Shown piece by piece: positions 1 to 10,860 of a DNA stretch of 64,000 nt. This stretch comes from Puccinia triticina (lineage: Eukaryota > Basidiomycota > Pucciniomycetes > Pucciniales > Pucciniaceae). The notes below the pieces were generated by a model that worked only from the letters and a program-made list of their open reading frames with translations, made no database searches and was not told where the DNA came from. The stretch's first letter is position 1. Each line of letters begins with the position of its first letter. A program made the translations under genes and the position numbers. The DNA is taken from assembly GCF_026914185.1 (NCBI RefSeq), contig NC_070561.1, positions 6,758,001 to 6,822,000 of the forward strand, read 5' to 3'.

Positions 1-263
1 CCCAGTTTAATCTCCATCATTCTGCCATACAGAGCCTGCCTGTACCAAAGTGAAAATGATCATGATGATCTTTATTTCACAATGTGAGGCAAAAAAAAAA
101 AATAGAATTACGGAATGCCATGATTTGTGCACAGCAACAGGACCATCCGTCCAAGCATTCTACAAAACACAATACCCCTAATACATCTGAAAATAGGCGA
201 CGGGTTCTCTTGAATTTCGTTCATAGCCACTTAAGAGGTAAGAGTATTAGGTGGGCCCTCACA
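1..263 (+). repeat. 5' LTR (tail) of the gypsy element, copy 1
   Basis: Matches the end of the full LTR at 27804-28450 and the end of the 3' LTR at 10979-11068. It ends in ...CCCTCACA, after which the internal region begins. Confidence 0.85.
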
Positions 264-511
264 ATTATATTGCGATCTTCAACCTTAGATTCCATACATT
301 TAAATTTTTGGCTATCTTTGGTTTATCCAATCTTATTTCTTTTTCTCAAGTTATAAATTGTTTGATTCAAGTTTTGCTCCTCTCTTTATTGACATTCTAA
401 AATTAAGCTATACATTATCTTCGCCTCATCATCATCCTCATAATCAATTTTCATCACTTCTATATTCAAATATTTCAAATCAAGCTTCCAATAAAACACA
501 AAGTTATAAAC
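264..511 (+). other. Gypsy leader region
   Basis: AT-rich untranslated leader between the LTR and the first gag-like ATG (512). No convincing tRNA primer-binding site follows the LTR directly, so the priming mechanism is unclear; self-priming as in Tf1-like elements is possible but not shown. Confidence 0.4.
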
Positions 512-1268
512 ATGTCCGATAACTCTTCTCCACAACTTCCTCTTTGCATGTCATTACCCCCGTCCCCAAACCCTAATTCTTTCACACATCTCGCCGGTCA
601 ATCCTACGTGACGCCTTTCCAAAGCCCTCTTCCGAATTTTACGGTTTCGGACGATGCACAACAATCCCTTCCTCCGCTCGGCCCATTTCCAGACGGTTTT
701 GAACCTCGACCAATTGATTCTTTGCCAATTTTGAATTCGCCAGGTCCACATTGAGGATCTGCGTTAAATCAACTGGAGGAGGACGTCTCGGGGTTGATTT
801 GGATGTCAACAAGCTTCCAGATAGAGATCAAACAATTTTTGCTAACTCACAAGCCATTGCGTCTCTCCAAGCTCAAGCCAGGCGAAATGACAAAACAATT
901 CCCAGGAACAATGAGACGATCAAGGACTTGTCTCAATTGTTGGTTTTTGCAAAGGAATTTATTCCAATGAAGCTCCATTATTCTCAGGAGTTTTTACAGG
1001 TCTGAAATACGGTTGATACCATCATTAATTCCATCAATTCTCGTTTGACCGTTTTGGAGGATCCCGTGTTTCATAAGAATATAGTACAGTCTCATCCCAA
1101 ACCTCCACATTTTTCTCATATTTATTTTTTGGGAAACATTAAAGAAACTTACAGATTTTGTGCAACTATGAGGGACACTTTTGCCCAATTTCCAAATAGC
1201 TTTTCTTCCGAACAAGAAAAGATTCTATGGATTACTTCTTATTTTAGAGCTGCGTCAAGAAATTTAGG
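512..1268 (+). pseudogene. Gypsy gag remnant
   Basis: Begins with ATG at 512 (proline- and serine-rich, about 80 codons), shifts frame near 751, then continues as a gag-like segment with a TGA at 1003-1005 followed by the motif DTFAQFPNSF and a segment resembling the gag motif 'KIL...SYF..A'. At about 1268 the gag sequence passes in frame into the integrase C-terminus with no protease, reverse transcriptase or zinc-knuckle region between. This is an internal deletion of most of pol. It cannot encode a functional Gag as read here. Confidence 0.7.
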
Positions 1269-1897
1269 CAAGGATTGTTATTATCAAGACAACTGGGATA
1301 GGTGTTTAGACATGGCGGAATTATCTATAAACAATTTGGACTCGGCAAGTTTGGGTGTTTCTCCATTTTTCTTTTCTTATGGTCATCATCCAAAATTTAA
1401 TATAATGACTGAATCATTGGGGAATAAGGATTTAGACAAATTTTTTGTTGGCATTGCAGTTGACACAGGAAAAAGCAATGGAGTGCCTGGTTTTGGCGCG
1501 GAATAAACAAGCAGCATATTATAATGTGAAGAAGAAGCCGGCACCGGTGTATTCAGAAGGAGAAATGGTGTTGCTTTTGTGTAAGTTTATTCAGTCAAGG
1601 CGTTTAAATTCTAAATTAGATTACAGGTATATTGGTCCTTTTGCGGTAAAGAAGATGGTAGGTACGGATGCGGTAGAGTTAGACATTAAAAAGGAATACC
1701 CTAAATTACATCCTGTTTTCAATGTCTCGCTGATTGTTAGATATGTTCATCCAAATAGTGTCTTGGATCGTGGCGTCGTTGATGGTATAAAGGATAAGTA
1801 TTATGAAGATGAAGAAGTGGTTGACTGGTCGTTGATGAAGGCAATTTTGGATGTAAGGTCTCAAAGGAAGGGTAAGTTTCAGTTTTTAATTTCTTGG
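1269..1897 (+). pseudogene. Gypsy integrase C-terminus and first half of the chromodomain
   Basis: Contains the late integrase motif (YYQDNW..., AELSINN, GVSPFFFSYGHHP), a frame change near 1450-1500, the 'GEMVLLL...KLDYRYIGPF' SH3-like C-terminal region of gypsy integrases, and the start of a chromodomain (ILDVRSQRKGKFQFLISW). Reading is broken at 1897, directly after the tryptophan of the chromodomain core, by the 3.8-kb insert. The matching second half lies at 5683-5871. Chromodomains of this class steer integration towards heterochromatin; this copy is split and non-functional. Confidence 0.8.
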
Positions 1898-2572
1898 GCG
1901 CTTCCCGGGAGCGTAGCAGGAGGGGGGCAGAGTCCAAGGCGCGGCGGCAGTGGAGTCTTCAAGGGGCACGGGCGCGCGGCACAGCGCGGCGCGCAGCCAG
2001 GGCTCCCGCAAGCGGAGCCCAAACCTAGACGATAGTGGACGACCGGTACCGGCCGGCAGCAAACGCCACGGAACCAGCACCAATGCTCAGGACACCGACG
2101 ACTAACACCGCTCAGCTTGCGCAAGAAATCCCGGCGGGATTTTTTGCGACTAGCAACAGCTAACTCGGAACAACGAATTCGCGAAACTACGCTGATCACA
2201 CCTAACCGCTAGACCTTTGCCAAAGGGCGGGATTTTCGTCGAGAATTTTTTTTTATTTGCTAAGACTGCCAAGAGCATGAGTAATATAACTAACAGTATC
2301 TCCAACTTGGCAGCAGTACCGGCGACGGGAGACAGATCGCAGGCATTAACGGCCCCCAGGGCAAGATTCAAAGGGACGACGAGGAGAAGTCACACTTGGT
2401 CGTTGTCGAAGGCTCCGGAAGGAGGAAAGGGAACGAAAGGGGAACGGCGGAAGGGACAGAATACTTGTGGAAGTTGTAGGAGAGGGAAGAGGCGAACGGG
2501 TCCAGCGGTCCAGCGCTGGGAACGGGTAAGCACTTTGTTGCATAGGTCGAAGCGGATAGAACAAGAGGGGAA

Positions 2573-2754
2573 ATGAGACTGTGATATCTGCGGCGCTTGC
2601 ACCGTTTAGCAGATAATCCAGTAGGAGTAGACAACATTGGGGGTACGGAGGCGAATAGAATGAGAAAGGAAAAGGAAATGAGACTGCGATATCTGTGGCG
2701 CTTACACCGTTTAGCAGATAATCCAGTAGGAGTAGATGGGATTGCGGGTACAAA
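2573..2754. repeat. 105-bp tandem repeat, two copies
   Basis: The block starting ATGAGACTGTGATATCTG at 2573 recurs at 2678 as ATGAGACTGCGATATCTG, and both continue through CACCGTTTAGCAGATAATCC. The sequence around it is strongly purine-rich on the plus strand. Long open frames here on either strand are a by-product of this composition. Confidence 0.8.
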
Positions 2755-3572
2755 GCAGGAAGGAGGAAGGAGATTAGACGTACAAGAGGCGGTGCTGGAA
2801 ATTTAGGTTGGAGATAAGGATAGCGGGGGAAGCGGAAGGACGTATGGCTCAGGCGGATCGTTTTATCAGATTGTGTGGGGCCAGGGGGAACAACGGTTGA
2901 CGGGAGCATCAATCAACCGAACATCAATCGACCAAACGGGGAAACTCATCAACCACAAAAGGTAAACCCTTAGACCCCTTCGCTAGTCACGCGCAAGCTC
3001 CAACCTACCGACATCCCTCCCCAACCTCAATCATCTAACCCAACTTCTCATTGATCCCGGGCATCTCCACCTCCAGCAACCAACCACGTAGGGCCCAGTA
3101 CATCACTATAAGCTAGGACCTGATACGACAAACAGGACCGGGAAGACGGCGGCGCGCAGGGCGGAAGCAGGAGCGGCAGCGGTAGCAATGAACAGAGGGG
3201 AGGAGGACACGGCGTGGGAGGGGGAACGGAGGAGGAAGGGCGGGCAGAAGGTCCAATAGAAGGGAAATATTGGTTGGCGGGTTTTTAATCCCCATGATTA
3301 TTGGGGTCATTGTTAGACATCATCTGTGTAGTGACTGTCTTCTAAGGGGCCTTAGTTGAATCAATCAATTGGCTGCTGTTTTGGCAGGTAACCCATAACA
3401 GACCAGCGAGATCAAAGGAGGTCGGAGAGAAGAGGAAGCTAAGGGATATGGAAACTTGAAGCTGATTGGGAATTGATTGTAAATAATTAAACCCCTTCCG
3501 GAAACTGTGTTGTCGGCCTTGAGGGCAGAAGGAGACGGGGGTTATACTTGTGGATATCTTCTTGTTTCTCAC

Positions 3573-4000
3573 CTCACTGCACTTGATTAAGGGACCAGGA
3601 AACTGGTTATTGATGACTAGCATAGTCCTGGTGAAATTCAGGAGATCAGAAAAGACCACAAGCAACATATAGCGCAGCAAAATGATGGCTCACTTGCTAA
3701 AGCCATCTGGTGCACCGACGGTATTTCTTTCACAACCAAGTCAAGGAGATCAAAAAAAAAAAAAATCAGTATTTAGGTCGTTAGGTACTCGTGAAGCTCA
3801 TAGATATATATCCGCACCAAACTCACTCACGTAACGTGGAAGTTGTAATTCCGGGTCTGGCGCGTGGCCGCGAATTTGAAGTCGTGCGAAGACAGATAAA
3901 GCTCAGGATGATTGAACTGGACCAACCCAACGTTTGAGCAAAGAAAGAAAAAGAATGCTAAGCAGAAGTTGAACCATATCAACGACCTTGACGGGACCAT
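3573..4000 (-). pseudogene. 5' fragment of a multicopper oxidase (laccase/ferroxidase-like) gene with intact splice sites
   Basis: On the minus strand an ATG at 4000 opens exon 1 (3831-4000), with an N-terminal hydrophobic signal peptide (core FNFCLAFFFFLCSNVGL) and the segment TRNYNFHVT. Exon 2 (3694-3726) gives NTVGAPDGFSK and exon 3 (3573-3627) gives TMLVINNQFPGPLIKC. Donors GTGAGT, GTGAGC and GTGAG, and acceptors AAAG and CCAG, keep the frame. This is the start of the first cupredoxin domain (Cu-oxidase_3) of multicopper oxidases. The next expected block, with the copper ligands of the IHWHG type, was not found downstream, so the gene is truncated to about 86 codons. I read it as a host gene fragment captured by the 3.8-kb insert; it could produce at most a short secreted peptide. 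Confidence 0.75.
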
Positions 4001-5682
4001 ATTTTCGAGAGGAAATATATTAGGCCCTGATACGGCAGACTGTTCCTTTATAGTTGATAAAAACTTTCAAACAATGTTGAGGTGATGGTGGTCTTGGGAA
4101 GATATTCAGGGCGAATAGGTGGGGTCTACCAGTATCCAGCTCAATATTTTCGAGAGAAAGGAACGTTTTGGGAATCAAAAACTAGGAAACAGAGACGATG
4201 ACCGGCAAAAATATCATAGGTTGTTGAGATCTGTGATCGCTATATAGCTCTTTTAAGCGTTACAATGGTTCAAAGCCTCCCTAGTCTCCTTCTCTGAATC
4301 TTTCAAATGCTGTTCGCAGACACCAAGAACATGCTGATATTTATTAGGGACACAGACTATGCGGTAAAAGATGCGAAGCTTGATGTCATAAGTCCACCCT
4401 GGTCATCACACCCGTGTTTACACCGAAAGGAAGACTCCAAGCCCGCCAGCACAATGATCAAAAACAGGTGTAATAAAATAAGCGTTGGAAAGTTTGGTAC
4501 AACATGCTGGTGCGATGCAGGCTATTGCCGGGACCGGAAAGCTAAAGAAACTATAAGGTTTCAATCTTTAGCATGGAGTTCCACAAGTATTCCAAATATG
4601 GAGATTCAACTTTTCAGGAGTCTGCACCGCACGCGCGTCGGGTGTCGCAATCACGATGCCGTTACATCAAATCCGCCCGCGTTGTGCTGATCCAGGCCCC
4701 AGGGTCACAGCCTTTCGGTGCAGTAAGTCTAGTTTAGGCCCGGGGAGGGGGGAAGTAGGATCCAGGTCTTGTGGACACCCCGCCGACGGAGGCAAGAAGG
4801 TGTTGATGACACAATTTGAGGCACTCAATGTTTAGATGGATTGATGACAACCTCATCGTGAAGCAACATAGATCTTTGACGCTCATTTTTGACTTTGTTA
4901 AGAGATCCAATGCGCTAGGAGTAAGACTAACAAGGAGAATATGAGCCGTTCCTCGAAGAGCAGAACTAAGCGGATCATACAAGTTCAATACTCCCTAGAG
5001 CTAGGGGGCACAGTTTTCATACAGAGAAGTAGAGTTCATCGCGGGACGCCTGAGCCATGTGGCCTATATTCTCTTGGGGAAGGAAAATGATCTCTTGGCT
5101 AGTATTAGTACTAGTAACGGTAGCAGTCTGTTTAGGACTCTTAATGCTGCTGAAATTGGGAGCGCGGCCCGGGAAAAACTTCATAGTTTGGGCCGATAAT
5201 ATAAAAACAGTGTGGATTAGGTTTCTCTAGATTGTTAGGAATGCAATCTATCAAGCAGGATGGAGGAGAGGAGGCCGGAATGGCTCCTTAATTACGCCAG
5301 GCAGCCAGGAGTTGTGGGTCTGAGCAGGCTCCAGGCCACCTGGAGTAACGGGTCGGGCTCAGACCTTTTTTGGTGTAGTACTCCTCACGAGGAGGGCTTC
5401 AGATCTCACTAAGAGAGAAGCCCCCCTGATCATTCTCTCTTAGTTACTCCCACCCCCCCCCTCACAAGGAAGGGGAAAGGGAGGAAACAAATGAGAAGAG
5501 AAGGAGGAGACTCCTTTTCCCACACTCAGGATGACTTGGGGAGTTAGTGGACAAACTCCCGGGCCATCCTAGGCAAGGAGACGCGCAATGAAGCGCCTTG
5601 CTGAACTGAGAACAAACTTGCTGAGAAACCTTATAAGGGTCTCAGCACACAAAGTGAGACGCAACGGGAGCAAGTAATTGGA

Positions 5683-5871
5683 TGGAAAGGCGCGACTATG
5701 GCGAACAACATGTGGGTCGCCGAGGAACATATTCCGCTCTTAGTTAAGTCGTCTTTAGATTCTTTTATGCTATTACATGAGAAACATTTTGGCGCTAAGG
5801 CAAAGAGAAAGAGTAAGAAGGCAAAGAAGGCGGCGGGAGGATTGCAGGTACAAGGTCAGGCCAATTTGTAA
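5683..5871 (+). pseudogene. Second half of the gypsy chromodomain and Pol C-terminus
   Basis: Frame from 5683: WKGATMANNMWVAEEHI completes the chromodomain core (compare the family pattern WKGY....TWEP.E.L). It is followed by a lysine-rich tail (AKRKSKKAKKAAGG) and TAA at 5869-5871, overlapping the first bases of the 3' LTR. It belongs to the fragment ending at 1897. Confidence 0.75.
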
Positions 5872-6064
5872 CATTTTCTTTGTTACTGATAATCATGCAA
5901 AGATGAAGCTGATTAATGATTGGAGAATGGTCCTTATTATGCTAAGAACCACTAACATCTTTTACAAGTTTTTTCCTTTCTTTAATTGTGAAGCTTTTAT
6001 CTGAGGGTCTGAGTGTATTGTTATAAACCCGGTTGTCTTTCATTCCGTTGTTTCCTCTTTTCTT
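5867..6064 (+). repeat. 3' LTR of the gypsy element, left part
   Basis: Matches the start of the full-length LTR at 27804 (TGTAACRTTTTCTTTGTTAC). It is interrupted by Copia A; TTCTT at 6060-6064 is repeated at 10861-10865 as the target duplication of that insertion. Confidence 0.9.
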
Positions 6065-6320
6065 TATAAGACGAAAAGTCTTTGAGGATGGTGGGCACGT
6101 TAGATCACAAGCTTCTACGGAGCGGTGAGCTAAGGGCACAACAGACAAACCTAAGGCGCAAAGCCGATACAAGCACGGTGAGTATAGTGACAAAGTTGAT
6201 GAGTTAAAGAAACAGGATTGCGGGGACAAGATCGGGATTTAACTAGACAACTAGGTTTACTATATTACATGTGCTGCGGAGATGGTTTGCGACTATCACT
6301 AAAACATTACATGTTCAATA
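6065..6320 (-). repeat. Copia A 3' LTR (256 bp)
   Basis: On the minus strand it begins TATTGAACATG and ends GTCTTATA. It is 131 bp shorter than the 5' LTR: it lacks one copy of a 71-bp repeat and a 60-bp segment. Confidence 0.85.
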
Positions 6321-6340
6321 CCCTCCCTCCTGACTTAGCT

Positions 6341-7912
6341 TCAAACCAACAATAGCTTCATCTTGAGGAAGTTGATCATTGATAGGTGCTTTATTTTGGC
6401 GAGAGACTTCGTTAAACCGTCGGCCGGCATTGATGCTGTGGATATGTAAGTGAGTGCGACCCAACCTTTTTCGACCGCTTCTTGAATGAAATGGTATTTT
6501 GTGTCGATGTGTTTGCTTTTTGGATGCGTGATTGGGTTGTTGGAAAGAGCGATTGCGGCTTGGTTGTTGCAAAGGATTGAGATTGGAAATGCCGAGCCTG
6601 AGTCGATTGACTGGAGGACCGAGTTGAGCCAAACCGATTCTTGGACTCCGGCGTAGAGAGATTGATACTCCGCTTCGGTTGTTGATGTTGCCACCGACGT
6701 TTGTTTCTTGGTCTTCCAAGATATAACTGAATCGCCCCACGTGACTAGGTAGCCCGAGTAAGAACGACGGGAGTCAGTGCAATTAGCCCAATCCGCGTCG
6801 CAGTAAACCTTGAGCTTCTTATCACTGCCACCGATCCAAAGAGACAGAGATTTGGTTGAGGAAAGATACCGGAGGAGGTGTTTGAAGGCGTTCCAGTGCT
6901 TGATGCCTGGTCGTTCCAGATGTTGCAAAAGCTGCGACACTGCAAATGAAATGTCAGGTTGTGTTGAGCAGGAGATGTAGTTGACAGATCCTACAGCCCT
7001 TCGATAGTTGATTCCTAGCGCTTTGAACGCGTTGACTTCTTTGGTTGTGGCTGCAGTCAAGCGAGTGTTGGGAACAAACGGGGTGGCAGCTGATCTAGCA
7101 TGAAGGTGATCATATTCCTTGAGAATCTCCTCAATGTGGCGTTCTTGAGAGAGCATTAGATGATCGGAGTGTTGGGTGATTTTCATACCGAGAAGAGAGG
7201 TGACTGGACCCAAGTCGTCCATGAGAAAACGAGCTTTGGTGAGTTTTTTGAAACGCTCGACATTGTGACTGATGATCGCCATATTGTCAACGTAGATGTG
7301 AACAAGACATTTCCAGCCAGGAACCTGAGATATGAACAGGCATGGATCCGCAATGGAAGGAGCGAAGTTGATTGAAGTAAAAATTTTGTTAAGCTCGGTG
7401 TACCAAACGCGAGGGGCCTGTTTCAAACCATAGATTGATTTTTTGAGTTTGAGACAGTGACCTGGTGGAACGTTCATACCCGAAGAACAGCGAAGATAGA
7501 TTACATCATCGAGATTCCCATTAAGAAAGGCATTCCTAACATCCATTTGATGAATGTCCATTCCTTCATTGACACCAATAGTGAGAGCGACTTGTAGAGC
7601 TGATGGCCGACCTGTGGGAGCGTAAGTTTCGTTGTAGTCAACCCCTTCTTGCTGAGCGCTACCCTGAGCGCATAGGCGAGCCTTGAATTTGACCAGATTA
7701 CCGCTTGCGTTGTATTTCTTCCGAAAAATCCAAATTGTGCCTAAAAGTGATTGGCAGTCAGGAGTTGGGACAACTTCCCAGACATTGAGACGAGCCATTG
7801 CCTCTAGTTCAACCTGAACAGCAGCTCTCCATTCCTCGGCATCCGGAGATAAGAGAGCTTCACGATAAGTGTGAGGAATTGGATGCGAAGTTGTATTGTT
7901 CAAGGCAGCCAT
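6341..7912 (-). pseudogene. Copia A pol, second part: reverse transcriptase and RNase H
   Basis: About 523 codons in a different frame from the upstream gag-integrase reading frame. The RT core motifs are present: FKARLCAQG, IHQMDVRNAFLNG, KSIYGLKQAPRVWY. The catalytic YVDD box reads YVDN (AAT at 7283-7285). RNase H follows with DADW, STTEAEY and ADGLTK, but the CDNQ motif reads CNNQ (AAC at 6566-6568). Two metal-binding aspartates are therefore replaced by asparagine. The frame was probably once continuous with the upstream part: the sequence before the first ATG reads DLSIAM in this frame, and the preceding segment resembles Copia B (NISSDID) across the frame break near 8007-8010. Inactive as it stands. 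Confidence 0.9.
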
Positions 7913-7914
7913 AG

Positions 7915-10395
7915 CTATTGATAGATCGCGAGGGAAGTCAAGGGAAGCAATATGAGCGCGCCGTTTGGTGGTGATGATGTTAGAGGAGTCAATGTCTGAG
8001 GATATGTTTCAGGGGGGGGAATTGCGGCGGGGATATATCCAAAGCCAGGCCAAGGGCGGGATGATGAGACTGCGGGCAAAGGAGCCTGCTGCGGACCCTC
8101 AGGTAACGGTGCTTGCTCCTCAGGAATGTTGTCCGGAGAATCATGAAACTCAGCATCACCGGATGTATCGGATTCTGGTGTTTCGACCGGATTAGGAGCG
8201 GATTTGGGTGCATCTTCCGGAATAAGATCCTCATCAAACCCAAATTCAGTATTGGAGTTACCGGCAAAGGAGCCAGGGGAGATTCCTGGATAAGTAGTCT
8301 CGTCAAACATGACATTGTGACTATACTCAACCCGGCCCCCTGCAGTAAGTATCCTCCAGTTTTGGATACCCTGCCAATAACCAACTAAGACGCCTCTTTT
8401 AGATGTGTCTCCAAATTTTCCTTGCCTTCGTTCCTTCGGAATGTTGACATACGCTCGGCAACCAAAGGTTCTTAGTCTTGAGTAGTTGAACTTGTGACCA
8501 AACCACAGCTTGTAGGGAGTGGACCATTTCAAACAACGCATGGGTGTGATGTTCTCGTAGAACACTGCAGTATTCACTGCCTCGCCCCAAATTGATGAGG
8601 GCAAGTTGGCTTGCTTGAGAAGTGATTGAGCCTTTTCGCTAGTGGTTTGGTTGCCTCTTTCAGCAATTGAATTTTGCTGAGGGGTGTAGGGTGCGGTGAT
8701 GTGATGAATGATACCCTTATCTTTGATGAACTCTTCAAATTCGTGAGAACAGAATTCTCCTCCTCCGTCTGTGACCACGTTCCTCACTTTGGCAGAATGG
8801 AAGTTCTCTACTTCTTTAACATAGTGATTGAATTTTTCAAAAGCTTGAGATTTAGACAATAGTATATACACGTGTTTAAAGGACGAGTAGGCATCTGTGA
8901 TTTTAAAGTAGTAAAGTCCGCCTCCAACGGTGGGTGGGGATATTTTACCGCTGAGATCCATGTATATGAAGTGAAGTAGACCCTGAGGTTTGGGAAGAGT
9001 ACCCAAAAACGGAAGACAATGAGATTTGGAAATCCTGCACGAATCGCAAGAAAGAGTTGAGAATTCAATTCCAAACATGATCTTTAACGCTTCGGAGCTG
9101 GGATGACCTGCTCGCCTGTGTAGTAGAGCAGCGTCAGTTGAAGATGCTTTGAGGGACCTGAGAGGAATTGACTGACCAGAAGGATTGACTAGCGTCGCTT
9201 TGATTGAGAAGATTTGACCTTCCACCGTTCCATCAAATACCTTGGAATTCAATGATTGATCCATGACCGAGAAGTCGTCGGTGCCACGGCGAATCAGATC
9301 ACAGTTAGATACGAAGAGACGTCCAAAGCTGACTAGTGCATGCGACAATTGAGGGACATGAAGAGCTTTGAACCAATGATCGTTTCCGTCGGTGTTCTTC
9401 AATTTGATCAAACCCAACCCTATGATTGGTAGACTCTTGCCATTGGCTATTGAAACCGACGAAGTGAACGGAGCATAATTGAAAAAGAACTTCTTTTTGG
9501 GAAACATGTGATCTGAGCAGCTGCTGTCAACAAAGATGGGTTTAGCTGAAGAGAGACTTGAGAAAGCAACATGAGACGATCGACAATGATACGCCTTCGC
9601 ATCTTCCGGCACGTTGAAAATGGCAGCGTTTGCTTTCTTCTTTGCTTGTTGCCTCTTCTTCTTGTTGGCTGCTTCAAACTCAGGATGAAGTTGGTAACAC
9701 CGGGCTTCAGAGTGACGAGTTTTTGGATTGTGAACTCCGTTCTCGCAGAACGGGACGCTGACGTTCATGGCTGATTCGGTCTTGACGACAGGATGAGTCA
9801 AGTCGTCCTGAGTGTCGAGTATCTTAGAGTCAAGCTGGGTGCGAACGATTTCGAGGGTGAGTGGTTGTTTGGTGAAGATGATATCCTTTGTGTTGTTGTA
9901 TGACGAAGGAATCTTGCTCATGATAATCTCAGCTAGATGATTCTCGTTCACGGTTGGTTCCTCAGGTTTAGGAACGCAAATGGTCATACCGACTGCTCGC
10001 ATGTTGGCTACACCGGTGTCAACGGCCACCAAGTACTGGCCGAGATTGTTGCCAAACGGAATCTTCAGAAAATTTTGGTAGACTTTTGATTGGTTTTGAG
10101 TGGTCTTTGCTTCAAAATGATTGCAAAGCAAAGTCCAAAGTTCGTGAGGCTGTTGTTGGTTGGTGTCGGTGACGAACCGACCTTGGTTATCGGATCCCAT
10201 GTAGCGAACCAGTATGCCAGCGGCCATGTGTTTTCAATCAGTCCAAAGATCCAACTGTTCGGGTTTTGCTTTTGACGCCTTGTCCTTGGTAAGGTACGCG
10301 GAACATTGTTTCTTGGCGCAATAGGAATGAACAACCGCCTTCCAGTCTTTGAAGTTGGAATTGGACAGGACCGGGAGATTCAATTTGTCAGACAT
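7915..10395 (-). pseudogene. Copia A gag-protease-integrase, copy 1, with a nonsense codon
   Basis: Starts at ATG 10395 (MSDKLNLPVLSNSNFKDW, the usual copia Gag opening). It is broken by TGA at 10234-10236, where copy 2 has CGA. Downstream are a copia-type Cys/His segment (CENGVHNPKTRHSEARC), the protease site (DSSCSDHM, where the family has DSGAS), a pre-integrase HHCC segment (HRRAGHP...CDSCRISKSHC), and integrase with MDLSG, VTDGGGEF and a C-terminal E in IAERGN. Reading ends at a TAG (7915-7917) that follows a one-base loss in an A run near 8007-8009. Confidence 0.9.
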
Positions 10396-10459
10396 GACAG
10401 TGTCTCGCGAGGTTTGATAGATGAGTTTTGTGATTTGAATTCCAGTAGCTATGCGCTAT

Positions 10460-10473
10460 CTGGGCTCATAACC
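10460..10473 (-). other. Copia A primer-binding site for half-tRNA priming
   Basis: Directly inside the 5' LTR the minus strand reads GGTTATGAGCCCAG. Its complement CTGGGCTCATAACC has the form of the anticodon arm of eukaryotic initiator tRNA-Met (CAT anticodon inside). Drosophila copia uses a 5' half of initiator tRNA-Met as primer in the same way. Copia B has the same 14 bases at the same place. Confidence 0.75.
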
Positions 10474-10860
10474 TATAAGACGAAAAGTCTTTGAGGATGG
10501 TGGGCACGTTAGATCACAAGCTTCTACGGAGCGGTGAGCTAAGGGCACGACAGACAAACCTTTGAGGATGGTGGGCACGTTAGATCACAAGCTTCTACGG
10601 AGCGGTGAGCTAAGGGCACGACAGACAAACCTAAGAGAGTGGGTAGGAATGAGAACGTGAGAAACATTGATGAGAAGATAAGAGACAGACCTAAGGCGCA
10701 AAGCCGATACAAGCACGGTGAGTATAGTGACAAAATTGATGAGTTAAAGAAACAGGATTGCGGGGACAAGATTGGGATTTAACTAGACAACTAGGTTTAC
10801 TATATTACATGTGCTGCGGAGATGGTTTGCGACTATCACTAAAACATTACATGTTCAATA
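10474..10860 (-). repeat. Copia A 5' LTR (387 bp) with internal tandem duplication
   Basis: Same ends as the 3' LTR, but contains a 71-bp segment twice in tandem (10491-10561 and 10562-10632 approximately) plus a 60-bp segment ending in a short direct repeat (ACCTAAG). LTRs of one element should be equal at insertion, so either the 3' LTR has lost repeats or the 5' LTR has gained them. Confidence 0.85.

Larger units (their letters stand above)
1898..5682. mobile_element. 3.8-kb insert that splits the gypsy chromodomain, family unknown
   Basis: The chromodomain reads ...FLISW up to 1897 and resumes with KGATMANNMWVAEEHI after 5685; joined, the two halves have exactly the spacing expected for a chromodomain, so the sequence between them is an insertion. 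A TGG at 1895-1897 and 5683-5685 may be a 3-bp target duplication. I found no clear terminal inverted repeats or LTRs. The insert holds a GC-rich left end, a purine-rich stretch with a 105-bp tandem repeat, a multicopper oxidase gene fragment on the minus strand, and about 1.7 kb (4001-5682) without a recognisable gene. A gene-capturing element is likely; Helitron or Pack-type cannot be decided. Confidence 0.65.
6065..10860 (-). mobile_element. Copia A: Ty1/copia LTR retrotransposon inserted in the gypsy 3' LTR, copy 1
   Basis: Complete element in minus orientation with 5-bp target duplication TTCTT (6060-6064 and 10861-10865). The uninterrupted target is visible in the gypsy 5' LTR near 28000. 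It has LTRs, a primer-binding site at 10460-10473, a purine tract (GGAGGGAGGG on the minus strand, complement at 6321-6330) next to the 3' LTR, and a gag-pol region. Coding is broken by a nonsense codon (10234-10236), a frameshift near 8007-8010 and substitutions at catalytic residues, so it should be inactive. Confidence 0.93.

Noticed and set aside
2346..2912. 188-codon open frame on the minus strand
   Set aside because: Runs through purine-rich sequence and the 105-bp tandem repeat; Ser/Pro/Leu-rich with no domain, no sensible start context, and other frames are open too.
7913..8020. Programmed frameshift between Copia A integrase and RT
   Set aside because: Copia B reads through the same linker in one frame, and the shift fits the loss of one base in an A run (8007-8009). 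Decay is simpler than recoding.
10460..10473. tRNA gene for initiator Met
   Set aside because: Only the anticodon-arm complement is present next to an LTR; no cloverleaf can be formed. It is a primer-binding site.
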